NCBI GenBank assembly: GCA_963970005.1
Contig: CAXAMN010021740.1
Coordinates: 383,661 to 447,660 of the forward strand
Length of the DNA: 64,000 nucleotides
Origin: Durusdinium trenchii
Taxonomy: Eukaryota; Sar; Dinophyceae; Suessiales; Symbiodiniaceae
Direction: 5' to 3'
Each line of letters starts with the position of its first letter. Position 1 is the first letter of the stretch. Positions 1-12,959 of the stretch are shown here, piece by piece. Position numbers and translations under genes: made by a program. The notes under the pieces were generated by a model. That model saw nothing but the letters and a program-made list of their open reading frames with translations. It ran no database searches and was not told where the DNA came from.

Positions 1-3000
1 CGAAAGGAGAATGGCCCAGATAATCCCAAAATGTGGAACAACAGAAAGCGCCTCAAGCTTGGGGAGAAGTGGCAGGGACGAGCCTGAGCAAGAGTGTTTG
101 CCTTGTGGCAAAACTGCATGCCATGACCATGACCTATCAATTTCACATGGTGTCGGAAAATGGTATATCTAGAGTCTAGAGAGGGATATCTCCACAAATT
201 CCTTCCCTCGGCATCAGCATGGTTGTTGGCCCCATTATCACCTGCTCTGAAGCACTTCACATCGGCTGGGCTCGCTGCACATCCGTCCCTCTGGCGCCGC
301 CTCGGGGCGACACCCACATCACACGACCGCGTGGGTTGACGCCGCGGCGAACTCGGCGACGTGCTGAGCTCACGACGCAGCGGCGGGCACGAGGAAAGGG
401 AAGGGAACGGGATTCCGGTGAAAAGCGCGCTCGGAAGGCGGAAATTGTCTCAGGGTGGCTCGCCTTGTAGGGATGCCAAGAACTGCACAAGGCGCTATCG
501 CAAGCCCCAAGTGTTTCTGCTGAAGCTGGATGAAGCTGGACTGGCAGATTCTTCAATAGCCTTTATATGATCCTAGCGAAGGCAAGCCACGCCTCTTTTC
601 GTGAGAGTTCTTGCTGCAGCTGTGGATCTCTCAAAGCAATGAACCCCCTTCAAATTGCCACGCAAAGTTCCTTGATGGTGTTCATGGTGTTTTCTGCTGT
701 ACTAAAGCTTTTTGCGGTTTGGATTTGTCAAGGTGCCGATTTGGAGACCCCAAGAACTGGGCGCTGCCGATTTGCTCATAGTCTGGGCTTGATGTTAAAG
801 GCTTCACGGCCCAGGTCGAGCCGCAATCTCCTGGAGAATCGCAGCACCATGGCCATTTTGACTCTGGTTTGTGGTCCATTTGTGGTCCACTGGTCGTTGA
901 GTGGGTAGAGGATACCATCAAGTGGTTCTGGGACACAACCCTGCCTAATGACCTCATCAATAAGCTTTCTTGGCTCCCTCACATTGCTTGGCCCCAGCTC
1001 GAAAGAAGTACCCCTAGCTGTCACGCTGCCCAGACTTGGTGCTATGAAAGCAGGGAATGAGGGAATGAACTCTCAATAGAGATTCCTTTCGATCCATTCC
1101 CTCATTCCTCACTCGGCACCAGTCAGTGGTAGGTGCGTTCCTTTGAGTGCGCAAAAAGGTAAACCATCCAAGTGGCTCCGACCTTCACACCCAGTCTCAC
1201 CTTCCTTCCAGGTCATCCCCCCGTTTTATGAGGATAAAGAACTAGCAAACCCACCCAGCCACCGGTGAACTGCACAACACAATGGTGAACCAGGATCCGA
1301 TCGGCTGAAACACCGCTCCGCCGCCCGCGCCATCGGCCGATGCGAGGTCTTCAGGCTCTTCTCGGCGGACTGGAGGTCACTGCACGGTGGCGGGGCACCA
1401 GCGCACCGGATGATCGGCGGGGGCGATGACATGTGTCATGTGTGTTTTCCTAAAGATACTTGATATATGACATATGGCATAGGGATGCATCCAAAACCCA
1501 ACGTGTTTTTGTTGGTTCCCACAACTCATGTCAATGTGGGTGGCTACTTGGGTCTGTCACAATTACATCGTCTCAAATCTCAACACTCATCAACTTGACA
1601 ACTTGATCCAAGCATCACAATTTGTTGCACAAAAACATGTCGTCCAAAAAGCCAGCCAGTGCCAGAAACATCTATGACCCAATTCAGCATCCAAAAATTA
1701 TCACCTACGACCTCGCCCGCTGAGGCCCCGACACGCGGCCGACCTCAGAGCTTTTCTGCTCGCGAAAAGGAAGCTCTCCACGAGCTGAACGGATCGAAAA
1801 CTGATTGGTCTCATAAGTGACTCATATGTCAGAACGGGTCTCTGATCTGTTTCATTAAGCCGAAGAAAGGAAAGAACCTTGAGCAAGCTTGAGACTTGGT
1901 CCTGCCATGCGTGAGAGTTGGTCTGCCAGTCTCACAAAACCTGCCCTTCTGGTGAGATGCATGGAAAGTATGCACTGCCCCCATCCCCTATCCACAATCT
2001 GCAAGACATGGTGCGAAAAGCATTGGCGAGAGCGGCAGCTGCACAGGTTTCTGAAAAATGCAAAGGGCCCAAAGTGGGTTGTCAAGCATGTGCCCTGTCT
2101 GGAGCTAAAACCAAATGTCAGATGTTCTCTATGCGGATTCCATGACAATTTCTAGAGCCTATGCTGTGGAGTGGAGGCAGAACCTTACTAGGGAAGAACC
2201 AGTGTTCTGCACCTTTGGTAACTGAGTGGAGAGTGGAAATGTTGGAGATCGAGTCCCCACAGACGGAGGAAAACGTTCTATGGGACAACGCACTGGGAAG
2301 AAGTGCAAAGCGACACACTAAAGGGAGATCTGGCCAAGCAACGGGCCAAAAGCAAAGACATGCGAGGAAGCAGCAATACCTTCAAGAGCTACTGCAGGGA
2401 GACCCTACATAGCTGCCTACCAGGAGCTCTTCCTGACACAACTGACAGTGACGAAAATGACAGGGCAAAGAATCGGGAGGCTGCCAGGTATGTGTTTGCA
2501 AGAATCTTTGCTATTTGCTACTGTCCTTTTGTTCGGTGTCTTATGCGAACTTTGAACTTGAACCTGCTTTCAGGCTGTGTTTCAGGGGCATTGACTCTGA
2601 TTTGCTGTCCCGCTTTTCCCATGATCTCCACCTCGTCTGGTGGCCACAATTCCTCAACCAATACCCACGGCTTTCTTGACTAAGTGCCACGACAGGACGT
2701 GGAGGTGTTCGGCAAAGGCTCCTGCTGGGCATGGAGCCAGTGGAGGGTAGAATTTGAAATTATGGGATATTTTCAGATACAGAACTGTGGCTTACGAGCC
2801 GGACCTGCAACTGGTAAAAGCATTTGTCATCCCCCGCATCAGCCCTGGCTGCTCGGGAAAAGTGAGTAACTTTGCTGTCTTCACCCACTGTTGAATCCAA
2901 TCTCCACTTCGAGACCAAACCACCCATACCATCCAAAACCATCACACATGAGCTGTCAGTGCCGGAGCTCCTGCTGTGATCTACTGCTGCTAGGCCTTCC

Positions 3001-3830
3001 ATTTGCACTGCCTCCGTGACGGGCAACGGAATTTCGGTTGCCTTCCTGTGGGCTTGCTCCAACATGGAAAGGACGTGGGATTTGTTGGAAACCAGTTGTT
3101 CAAAGATTCCAAAAACATCAAACAAAAAAAAACAGGAGAGGCCGTTTTCTCGGTCATACCGACCGGTCTCCGGTCTCATGGAGACCTGTCGGACCCTCTA
3201 GGACCCCTGCTGCGTCTGCTTGCAAGCGGTCACAGCCGATGATGGTCCTGGCTCGACGCTTCCCAACGGACCCGACACGACCGAACCCCTCGCGACGCTT
3301 CGCATCGCGATCGCTCCTGGTGATGCTGTGACAAGACCGCTCGTGGCAGAAGAGGTCGATCACTTCACAAAGCACCTCTCACGACTTCGGTGACAGGTTC
3401 TGGCGATCAATCATTCATTCAAGGTCATTAGACAACTCTTCCATGACGGGCGTAGCTCCCCTATGCTCCCCTTCTTCAAATGACGATCGTGTTTTCTGCA
3501 GGTTTCATCTGGCTGGATTCCAGGCAGCTCGTGCACCGCGCGGCCATTTGCCGCTCACGAGTGGCGTGTGGCTACTCTGATCTTCAGGTTCACCGACTTC
3601 AAGATGACGAGGACGTCATCGGATTCTTCTGGCCCGTGATGTGTCTTCTTTCTGCTTCATGCTTGTACCATGAGTGGCTGCGACATATGCGTCATCTGGA
3701 CCTCAGAAGAACGATAGTCAACCTAGCCTAGCAACTAGGAGACCTGGTCAAGCAATTTACAAACGTCAAGGAACTCGGAGCGACATTCCAACCAAACACG
3801 TCTCGTGGCTGTTACTTTCCGATCAAATTG
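1..3830. other. No confidently supported gene
   Basis: I could not assemble a convincing gene here. The best candidate is a 139-codon open frame on the minus strand at 2760-3179, of ordinary amino-acid composition and with no domain I recognise; it may contain an exon. Given how short exons are elsewhere in the window, small exons may be hidden in this stretch. Confidence 0.4.
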
Positions 3831-3899
3831 AGGATCCGACGTCTCGTGGCTCGCCTTGTCCAAGGGGAACGTTGGCCAGCAAATACGTTTGGGAGTTGC

Positions 3900-4978
3900 C
3901 CTTGGTGAGCTTGGACCAATATTCATGGCCCCACCAAAAGCCAAAGGCCATGAGGACCATGGTGGGAACCATGCAAAGGAGGCGAACTGCCGTTTGAATC
4001 CATAAGGCCTGAAAGACATCGGGAGCTTCTCGTTGTGCCACCTTGTAAAGAGCCACAATCCTCATGAGGCCAAAACTCTCCGAATTTGCATGAATTCAGT
4101 GTATGTGTCAGTTCGAGCCAGGTGCATGAATGTGTCAGTTTTCCAGCCATCAAAAGAGACACAAAAGTACCTGCTGTGATCATTGAGCCACTATCGAAAC
4201 CTTAGAATTAGAAAAGACTTAGACTGGTAGACTCGCGCTATCGCTCGCACGCACGTCTCAGACGACGACTTGAACCGCGCCTCGAGGGCTTACATTCCGT
4301 GAGCGGATCCTCGGGCATCGGGAGAGTGAGCACCTTCCCCAGGCTTTCACTCGCCTGGCCCAAAGCTTTCAGCGCACTGCCCTGGCGGGATGGAGACACG
4401 ACGGGGAGACACAAGCGTCTTGGAAATGGATGAAACGAAACGACAGAAAAGCACAGGTCATTCACAAGCATTCCTGCATCAAAGAGAAGAAAAAAGAATG
4501 TTCTTCTTCTATGATGTGTCATGCAGTGACCCTCTACCTCGAACTCTTGGGGTCATCCTCAAGTTTTCCCGCTTCGGCAGGTGGTGGATGCAGGTCAACA
4601 TGGAAATGGATCACAAGAATCCCTCGGTACCGAACACAGCTGGGCACCCTGCAGTTCCTCTAGCACACTAGCACAGCTGTTCTTTCAAGTGAAAACAACC
4701 TTTCTCAGAAGTATATACAAGTGCTGTGTATCTCATCTGGTCAAATTGCCTATGGATCAGAAAAGGACAGCCAAGGTTGGTTCTGCCCAAGAAATCTGGG
4801 TTCTCGGATGACTCGGATGGGCAAACCTGACATCCAACGAAAAGCACCACCGAACCCAGAAGAAAGCCAAGGGAGTCCTGATCACTCTCAGAGAAGTCCA
4901 GCACCTCTTCCTGCGGGTCCTTGAACGGGTTCCGACGATATCTCCGTCTGAAGAGAACCGAAAGCTTACGTTCATAAG
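3900..4978 (-). CDS. Putative multi-exon membrane protein (partial model)
   Basis: At least three minus-strand exons are visible. Exon 4978 to about 4835 has an arginine-rich stretch, an acidic stretch and a hydrophobic segment reading LGFLLGSVVLFVG. Exon 4648-4538 ends after codon phase 2 at AG followed by GTAGAGG. Exon 4060-3900 begins after CATGAG in the matching phase, so the 477-bp GT-AG intron rejoins one frame (KSS then RIVALYKVAQRE). The last exon holds a second hydrophobic stretch around AVRLLCMVPTMVLMAFGFWW, suggesting a multi-pass membrane protein. The join between the first two exons is uncertain, and start and end are unknown. No family recognised. It lies just downstream of another minus-strand membrane-protein gene. 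Confidence 0.45.
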
Positions 4979-5143
4979 CTCAACAAACATACCTGGGATA
5001 CCGCCGAAACGATCGGGGTGCTAAGTTTCAAGGGAAGGTGAACGTTCTCCACCAACAAAGTTGCGTCAGTTTCAACCACCAGCAATAACCCATCACCATG
5101 CTTAACTAAATTACTGCAATCCAACACTTGCACTTCCGTCGGT

Positions 5144-6536
5144 CTACCTGTCCTCTTCCTCTTCCTCTTCCACCTCATCTGCACTACTTTGAGGATCGTC
5201 TTCCTCTGGACTTTCTGAAGAGTCTTTTTCATCCTCCTCCTCTTCTTCCTCTGCTTTCTTAGCGTCCTCAGCTTCCTCTCCAGCATCATCTTCATCAGGG
5301 TCCTCAACATCCTCTTCACCAGATCCCTCTTTTTCATCTGAAGAGGCCTCTTGGGCCTCCTTCTCGGAATCCTCCTCGTCCTCCTCGGAGTCTTCCGCTT
5401 GGCTTCTGGCACTGCTTGCAGCACTGCTTGCAGCTTCTACGGTTTCAGGAGAAGCGTCAGCATCCTGGTCCGTCTCCTCTTCTGTTCCAGAAACATGCTG
5501 GTCATCATCCAGATCATCGTTTCTTTGTTTTGCTTCAGCTGCATCAGCCTCATCATCCTCCTGATCGTCCTCTTTGCTTTCTTCTTTGTCAGCACCAGCA
5601 TCTCGCTCTACATCAGCAGCATCGTCGTCATCATCGTTCTTCCCTTCCTGGCCCCTAGAAGAGTCCCTTGCATCGGCAACTTCTTCCTCTTCGGAGGCAC
5701 CTTCTGGCTCCTCGTCTGCGTCACCATCATCAGCCTCGTCTTCAGCTCCTTTCTCGTCCCTTGTGTCTCTCGGCTCTGCCTCCTCGACCTCATCCTGATC
5801 AGGTGCAACAGTCTCGGCCGCCACAGGCGCAGCAGACACAGCTGTGTCCTCCCCCCTCCTCGGGTTCTACCAGCAAACGTCGAGCTTGGACAACTTCGGC
5901 TTCCTTGGTGTCCTCGGTGTCCTCATTCTCCTCGCACTGCAAATACATGGGAGGGCATTCCTGAGGGAGATGATTCCCTGAGAATTGTGGACGGTATTCA
6001 TCCCAAACCGCAGGGGCCAAGCAATCAATCTGCCTCTTGACCGGCGTATCAAAGCCCAGCGGGTAGCATAGCTTCGGGTCACAGCGACCAAACCACAGCT
6101 CTGCAGTCTCGCTCGCGGAAGACACGCTTTGGAGGAAAAAAAGAGCACCAACGATGGCTGGGATCAAGAAGATGCAATAAGCTGCGCTACAGCAACAGTA
6201 GCAACATGCACAGCACTCGGACTGCGCCTTCGTTCCCATGAGTCCGCAAGTTGCAAAAAGAGATCCCGTGAGAATGGAAGCAAGCAGAAGAGCAATAGCA
6301 GGGAAAAAGACCAGTTGTGGCAAAGCACCAATGAGCCAAGTGATTTCTGGGACAGCCTGCACTTGGGCTAGCGCTCTCAGGTTCTTTTCCAGATGTTGCT
6401 CATTAAGTATGAAGCACAAGCCCTGAATCCCGGCAGAGGCAACGATGAAAATGGCCGTGGCCACGGCCACCGTTGCGACGCGCTCCTCCAACAGGGAAGC
6501 ATGGTCCATCCACGGTGTCCAAATGCGAAGAAACAC
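5144..6536 (-). CDS. Membrane protein with a long acidic C-terminal tail (frame broken once)
   Basis: Two overlapping minus-strand frames look like one gene. The first (6536-5799) encodes three strongly hydrophobic segments near residues 20-45, 70-100 and 110-140, with a Cys-rich patch (CCACCYCCC), then a soluble domain. The second (to the stop at 5144) is about 230 residues made mostly of Glu, Asp, Ala and Ser. They join at a run of six G at about 5852-5857 on the minus strand; with one G fewer, EPEEG would run straight into EDTAVSAAP. That suggests a sequencing indel or a recent frameshift. Position 6536 is a GTG in an open frame; the first ATG in frame is at 6509, and an upstream exon is possible. 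No family recognised; acidic tails of this kind can bind basic proteins or calcium, which is only a guess here. Confidence 0.6.
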
Positions 6537-6559
6537 GTCGTCCCCATGTTCTCTTGGAT

Positions 6560-8755
6560 ATGCTTATCATCCTCATGTTCCAAAGTGAAAACGGCTGGTT
6601 TGTATCCATTCTGCATCCGTCTTTCCGAACCCCAAGCGGTGCCAAACCAAAACACGCCAAACCCCTGGCCTTCAGCTTCCCATAGAGCGCCTCTGGCACC
6701 CGGGGGGCCACCACGTAGGAGGACACGCCACGCTCCGCTCGCTCCGCTTCTTCGACTTCTGTCAGGGAGCGGAGCTCCCGTGCTGCCATGGCACCGGGAG
6801 CTCACACGGGTTCTCCGACGAGGAGCTCACGGCTCCACACGAGCCGTTTTGGTTTTTGGCGAGTTGAGCCGAACTCGGTGCTTTTGCGAGTCCGTTTTGG
6901 GCCTCAAGATGGATTGATCAAGAACCGAGGAGTGTCACCTAGTGTCACCAGCCTACAGCCTGGCATCGCTTTGGATCTGGCTGACTAGCTAGTGCTTCTT
7001 CTTCTTCTTCTTCTTCTTCTGTGATGGAATTTCCACAGTGCGTGATGTTATTGCAGAATAATGTCTCGCTCTCGGCTTGATGGCTCTCACTGAGCCCCCT
7101 GCATCTGAACTGCGACTGTTGAGGTTGGAAACATAGCAAGTGAGCCTGGCTGTGGCAGGTCCATCTGTGGTGGTCTTGGGCTGATGTATGCTCGCCAACG
7201 AGGGACGACTTGCTGTAAGTAGATTGGATTGGACCCTTTTTTTGTTCTTAGCTAGAACTGAGACGAGACGAAGCGGCAAAAATTGCCGAAAATCAAAAGA
7301 GATATCGAGAGAGAGAGAGAGAAGAAAAAAAAAACATTTGCAAAAAAATAAACATGTTTGTTGCTGCTGGTGGAGCCCAACACGAAGCAGGAGTTTCCAG
7401 CATACCCTTGTGATTTCGCGTTCTCTTCCATGCACAAAAAATGATGGCACGAGCAAAGAAGGTGTCCGACGGCACGACTGTGAGAGTCCTCCCGAAAGGT
7501 ACGATTTGAGATCAGTCGACACCTTGGCTCAGTCGACCAAAACTGATCATGGCGGCCACGCTCGCTTTTGGACTTCCCTCACCTCACAAGCTCGTGGGCT
7601 GAGGAACCACAGGCCAGGAGCACCTGGCATGGCAAGCTTGGAGGTTGTTCCGTCCGACCAAGTCTTCTTTATCCTTCTGAGTCAAACAGAATCAGTTTGG
7701 CAAGTGGAAACCAAATTAAGGCAACGAAGTGCTTGCAATCATGGAAGTCAGGCGAATGGTTTGATGGCCAACAGTGGAGGCGGACGAGAATCGAATTACA
7801 ACATCTTACCACCACTTCGGACACGCCGTCGGTCGCGTGCTCGAAGACGAGTCATCCACACCAGTCGGTCGCCCATCACCGATCAAACCGAACGGGATCT
7901 GACTGCCACGTGGGATCGGGAAGCAACCCCCCCCCTGGACGGAACCCAAAACGGCTCCAAGGCTTCGCGCCGCAGGGCCGCGAACGAGCGCGGGGGCGAA
8001 CGAGCCATACGCTCTGGGAACGAGGATCGCGGGGTCGCAAACTATGGTAGTCAGCGATGTTCGACATGGGGCGCCCCGGCCTATTGCTGAACTTTCAGAA
8101 GAAAGGGGGATGTAAACAGGTCTTAACCTGTCAGCAGCAGAACGAGCACGGGGAGGCGGAATCCTTTCGGCAAGGCTGGACAATGGCAGGCGGGATCCGG
8201 ACCGGCGCAGGCTCAACCGACTGCAACTGCTACACCCAATGACAGAAGAGAAAAAGGTCCGACTCCCGCGAAAGTGCTCCTCAACGTGCCTCCCTCGCTA
8301 CCGCGGGTGGACAGATGGTGCTCCAAAGCTGCAGGACGCAGGACCCCGGTTCTTCCTTTGCCGCTCTATCCGGAACCCAAAAAAACTTCAATACGTGCCA
8401 CACCACACTACAAATCACATCACATCACCAACTTCCCCTGCTTGGCTGATGTGGCCGCCTGGCTTGGTCGCGCAGCCGGCCCGTTCGCTACCCTCGTGGA
8501 GGATCGCAGGCAGGTAAGGGTTCCAGGCGTAAAAAGGTTCCAAGCTCCAGGCTTGGTTCCAAGAGAAGTACGAACCCCTTATAGGTCCGCTTTACTATTT
8601 GGGGACATGTCCAGAGTCCCCTAGTTGGACACACCTAGAGCCAGGTCAGTTGACGCAAGGCCCATGGGTCTCTCAAGCCTTGCAGAGCACCTGTTCGAGG
8701 ATTTGGCAGCATCGGTAGGCTTCTGTCGCGATGCCACCCGGCACCAGGAAAATAC
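6560..8755. other. No supported gene; a CTT simple repeat
   Basis: No coding signal convinced me. A (TTC)n tract lies at 6994-7020, and an A-rich stretch follows at 7320-7350. Open frames here have atypical composition and no recognisable motif. Confidence 0.4.
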
Positions 8756-8760
8756 CAGCC

Positions 8761-9452
8761 TCAAAAGGGCAGGCCATTTGGGATCCATTGCTTAGGAAGC
8801 TTGAAACAATGCACCAGAACGCCGATCGGAATGACGACACAGCCCAAAACCAACCATCGGAAAGGCAAAAGACTTCTTAGCTCCTGGACCGCTTCATGCA
8901 GTCGCTGGCCCAACGCCTCAGCTTTTGGCTGAGAACACAAAGGAGCATCTGGTAGGGAGAAGTTGTCACAGGGGATGTGATGATCAAAACTCTCAATTTC
9001 GGTAAAGACCGATACTAAAGTTACTAAAGTGGCTGGCTCTTCGCTCTTACCGAAGAAATGGCACAAATCTCCACCTCCATGCCTTTTCACCGTCCCCAGA
9101 GACTCGCCACCGAGGTCTCCACGGGGGCCAGGTGGATTTGCCCCTGGCTCACCGAGGCGTGGGTGTCACCCAGGCGCGGCAGCCCCGTGATCTGGAGATG
9201 CTCCACGGCGCCGGCCTGGCCGCCATGGGTAGCAGTCCACACCGCGATGGCACCGGTGTGTGGACCGGTGTCCACCGGAGGATGTCCGGAATCCGAAGTA
9301 TCAAACACGGCTGAAGTGGAGCTTGGGCGAGGTTTCGTTCGGCTTCCCCCGAGATCCAGGCGGCCCCTGCGTCTATGTTGATGGGTAGTTGACCCAACCA
9401 GTGACACAGGCCTTTTGCCGCACGATCTGCCCCTCAGCCAGATCCTGAGCAC
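8761..9452 (-). CDS. Unrecognised protein with a C-terminal membrane anchor (partial, spliced)
   Basis: The clearest part is the last exon, 8928-8761, which begins after a TTCTCAG acceptor and encodes PKAEALGQRLHEAVQELRSL, a hydrophobic segment WLVLGCVVIPIGVLVHCF, and a stop. This is a plausible single-pass C-terminal anchor. An upstream open frame at 9452-9090 includes GAIAVWTATHGGQAG and is protein-like, but I could not fix the splice junction between the two. No family recognised. Confidence 0.4.
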
Positions 9453-9673
9453 AATAAAGAAGGGGGGGTTTCATGACAACAAAGCCAAGCCGGCCACTCT
9501 TCCCATCATCTGTCCATCTTCATGACTCCATGGTGGACATGGTGTACTCCGAAGTTCATGGTGTCATGGTGCAAAACATGTGCAAAACCACGGACATCTC
9601 ATTTTGAAGCAAACATCGCTACGTTCTCAGTCAAGACATCTTCTCTCGCATCCCTATGACCTAGCTCGAGGAC

Positions 9674-11340
9674 TCAAGAATCCAAATCTCCAATGAAAGA
9701 GAAATGTTCACATCTCCTTTGAACATGTCTCCTTGTTTTCTTTCTTTCTTTCTTCCTTCTGTCCTGAAAATCCTCAAACTCCACATGCAGCTGTCGCAGC
9801 CCCTGTAGCGCATTCCGTCTAACAATCCCTCAATTGCACGCAGTTCCACTATACCCACTGTACTGATGTCAAGGTTCAAAACATTGACATGCTCAGTTCT
9901 GACTTGAAACTCATTGTCTGCTTTGCAAAGCTGACATACTCCTGTCATGTATTCTTCAGATCTTGCAAGCGAGAAGTGTAAAGGTGACAAGCCACATCAG
10001 ACTAACTGAACCACATCAGACGAGGTCATCATGATGCTAACGGTGATTGTGGAATTGGACAGCACAGTCAAACCAAAAAAAACGTGTCCAACCAAAAGGG
10101 CAGCATGCTGAAGGAGCACGTTGATTGTCAGATATTGGGAAACCAACATGCAGATCTGCAAACTCCTTGCCCATGTTTGGCTTGAAAGACTCACTTCGGA
10201 CTTCGGACTTCGGACAGTGCTCACGAACGCGATTCACCTCTGCAAGAACCTGCTTTTTGTCCTGTACAAGATTTATCCCAACCGGCGCCTCCATTGTCGA
10301 CCTATCCATCGCACGCATGGGCCTGAACCAGAGACTGTCAATCTTGCGTGCGAAGGCTGGTAGTTCTCAGCTTAAGCAAGCAATTCACATCCAACATGAA
10401 CCACCCGGGAGAACCCGTTTATCAAGAGCTCTCACCACCACAATATTGCATCTGTGCCCCTCATCAACACATCAACACATCACAGTAAGGCATCAGTCGC
10501 CTTCAAAACTTGAGAAACGACGCCTGGCCCATCAAAGTTGAACAGTCTACAGACAGTCGCAAGTAAGCTTCTCAAAGGAAGAGACACGCTTCAGAATCGT
10601 ATTATAATTATAAGTGGAAAACAAAAGCAACCTGGCTAGTTGGCCAAGAATATCAATGTAAAGTTTGAATGTTTTACAAACGGGTTCAATGTCAATGTCA
10701 TCATTTTTGGGCGGTAGATTCTGCTCTTGCAAGGAATCTCACCTATCTTAGCCTATTCCGTCATCTTGAGCAAGATGCCTTGGTTGCAAAATTCATGATG
10801 GCATGTTTGCACAAAACCTCCAAACGAGTCTGAATGCTCACGGAATGCTCAGCAAACCATGCGAGGTGTCTTCTTCGCACCATTTTGAGGGCAATATTCC
10901 AGCTCTGAGACCAGGCGCGTTCGCAACTCTTTGCCGTTATATGGCCCTTCGCCAAGAATTGCTTGTGGGCCGCACCCACCTATTTTCTATGGGCCTCCCC
11001 TGAAGCATGGAACAGAAACACCCACATAGACCTTGACTTTCTGCCAAAAAAATGTCTAATTGAGTCAAAACATATTGGCAGGCAGGCCCTTGCCTGGATA
11101 AGTTCTCAGAAAAATCCACTATCTTGGAAGTTCCCCTTCTCTTCCAAATGTTCCATTGATCTTATGCAAGCGAACACTCTTCGTGTTTCAATCTGCACCA
11201 TTCCAAGCAAGCCCGCTGCTTCCTGGTTCATCAGGTGCATCAGGTGCATCAGGTGCATCAGGTGCCGTGTATGCGGTACCCGCCATATCGCCATCCTGCA
11301 ACGCCGGGGGCATGTTAGCGGCATGTTCGATCGCGGAAAG
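9674..11340 (-). CDS. Unrecognised seven-exon gene assembled by splice phase
   Basis: Minus-strand exons 11340-11204, 11093-11032, 10979-10881, 10725-10632, 10546-10482, 10356-10144 and 9828-9674 join in matching phase into about 265 codons ending in a stop at 9674. Four of the six introns start with GT and end with AG; two appear to start with GA (after 11204 and after 10482). Readable stretches include GEGPYNGKELRTRLVSELEY, GQLARLFNFDGPGVVSQVLK, FRPMRAMDRSTMEAPVGINL and a basic tail DRRKKERKKTRRHVQRR. The first exon carries a small repeat of Ala-Pro-Asp from a 9-bp tandem repeat (11228-11264). No known family recognised; the 5' end is not defined. The agreement of six consecutive junction phases is the main evidence. 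Confidence 0.55.
11228..11264. repeat. 9-bp tandem repeat, four copies
   Basis: The unit is GTGCATCAG. On the minus strand it encodes repeated Ala-Pro-Asp inside the first visible exon of the 9.67-11.34 kb gene, so it is a coding minisatellite whose unit length keeps frame. Confidence 0.75.
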
Positions 11341-11790
11341 CTGAAGAATTGCAACACTGGGAGCGTGCCTCCCATTGCCCCTCCAGGTCAGGGTTGTGGA
11401 ACAGGAAGGAGTGCCAACAGGCCTGGAATCAAAATCATGCAAATAGTTATTTGTGTGTTCCTGTCACAATCTGTCCAAGCCTCACAGTAGACGTCCCCAT
11501 CCTCTCCCTCGATCATGTGTCTGACCTTGGAAGAACTTCAGTCTCAGCCATGAACATGATGAATCAAATCCAACGAACAAGAAGAGATTGGAAGTATATG
11601 TCTTTCAAATCCTGACCCCTCTCTGAAATGCATTGTTGTGCAGAGACGCCCTGGTGCGATGCCTTTACGCATGGCTTTTGCCAGCTGTCTGCGCCATGCG
11701 AAACACAAGCTAAAAGGCTCCAGCTAAACCGTCCGCAGGAGTTCCCAAGCAGTCGTTTGCTGAGGTGCACTCCTCGGTACATTGGAATGT

Positions 11791-12406
11791 TTAGGATGTG
11801 TACCGAAGTACAATGTTTAACACGTTTGAAGATGAATGTTGCAGGACCATGTTTTGAACTTTAACCTGCAACATGGTCCTCTGAAAACCTCGATCATGGC
11901 TGAAAAGGGGAGGAAAGGCTGAAGGCAAGGATGCACGGTCGTAAAACACCCGCGAGCCAAGTGCCAAACAGGATGACCGTTGTCTTCCACTTGTGCCTCG
12001 TCTCCTGGAGATGGAGATCCGCCAATGGGTCAATGCACTGCTTAAAGAATTGCGGGAATTTCCCCGCTCTTTTGCCGCTCGTCCTCCGTTGGGTTCGTCA
12101 TCGTTCATCTCCAAATCCTGGCAGACATGGCAGTTTAAGCAACACAAAAGTTGAACTGATCCATGGTCCACAAATCCGCTTGTGCCTTTAATCCGGCAAT
12201 TCTTGAATCGCTTGAAAACAGACTCGAAGCTTATAAACACAGGGTTTGGAGACCGAAACACATTCAAACCACAAAAAGTGGAAGTTCGTCACTGGAGAGC
12301 TTGATCTTTGGACGAAGTCCTTCAGTTCCGCCTCTTCTTCCTCATCTTCAAGAACCTCCAGGCTGCGGACCATCTCCACATCCCGGAGTTTTGTTCCAGT
12401 TTGCAA
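11791..12406 (-). CDS. Possible two-exon unrecognised gene
   Basis: A minus-strand exon ending at about 12320 encodes an acidic stretch (EVLEDEEEEAELK) and stops at AAG followed by GACTTC, a GA-type donor as seen elsewhere in the window. A second open frame begins after TTTTCAAG near 12213 with RFKNCRIKGTSGFVDHG and continues with a Cys-rich piece (CCLNCHVC) for about 130 codons. No family recognised. Both frames could be chance. Confidence 0.3.
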
Positions 12407-12959
12407 GCATTGAGCATGGCTTAAAAGGGTTGAAAAGGTGTTAATGTTAGTTCGGATCTTTTTGATTGGGGTTGCAATTTAGTAGTGTAAAAAGAGACCA
12501 GCAACAGGGGCTCCATGTAAAACCCTTGTGCCCTCGTGCAAAATGCTGAGGCTTATATAGGTCTGGCAAAAGCATGCTTGGAAGCGGTGCTGGAACGTGC
12601 GTTGTGTTCTCTAGAAAATGACCTTGCCAAACATCACCTTGGCAAAATGGATTGCAAATAATTGGACAGTTGAATAATCACTGTGGCTCCTCATATTCTG
12701 CTTTTGGCCATGGAAACATCTCCCCAACAGACATGTATAGATTAACTGTATTATAAATTTGTTTGCTCTGTCTAAGGTTGTCGGGCAGGCCTCATCTTTG
12801 GCTGAGCCGTTCACTCCATTGACCTCGGACGGTGAGAATATCACCCTCCTCGTGCGAGGGTCAGCCAGGACAGAAAAAATAAAAGATGGCCGCGCCAGAC
12901 AGGGACGAATATCCCAATGCCGGCAAACCAAAAAGAACTGAGCCACCGGCGTGTTCACC

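Noticed and set aside
5351..6040. Plus-strand 229-codon frame with hydrophobic composition
   Set aside because: It is the complement of the Glu/Asp-rich minus-strand tail; GAG and GAT read as Leu, Ile, Phe on the other strand.
7188..8090. Plus-strand 300-codon frame
   Set aside because: Arg-rich low-complexity translation with no domain, no homologous pattern, and on the strand opposite to all neighbours.
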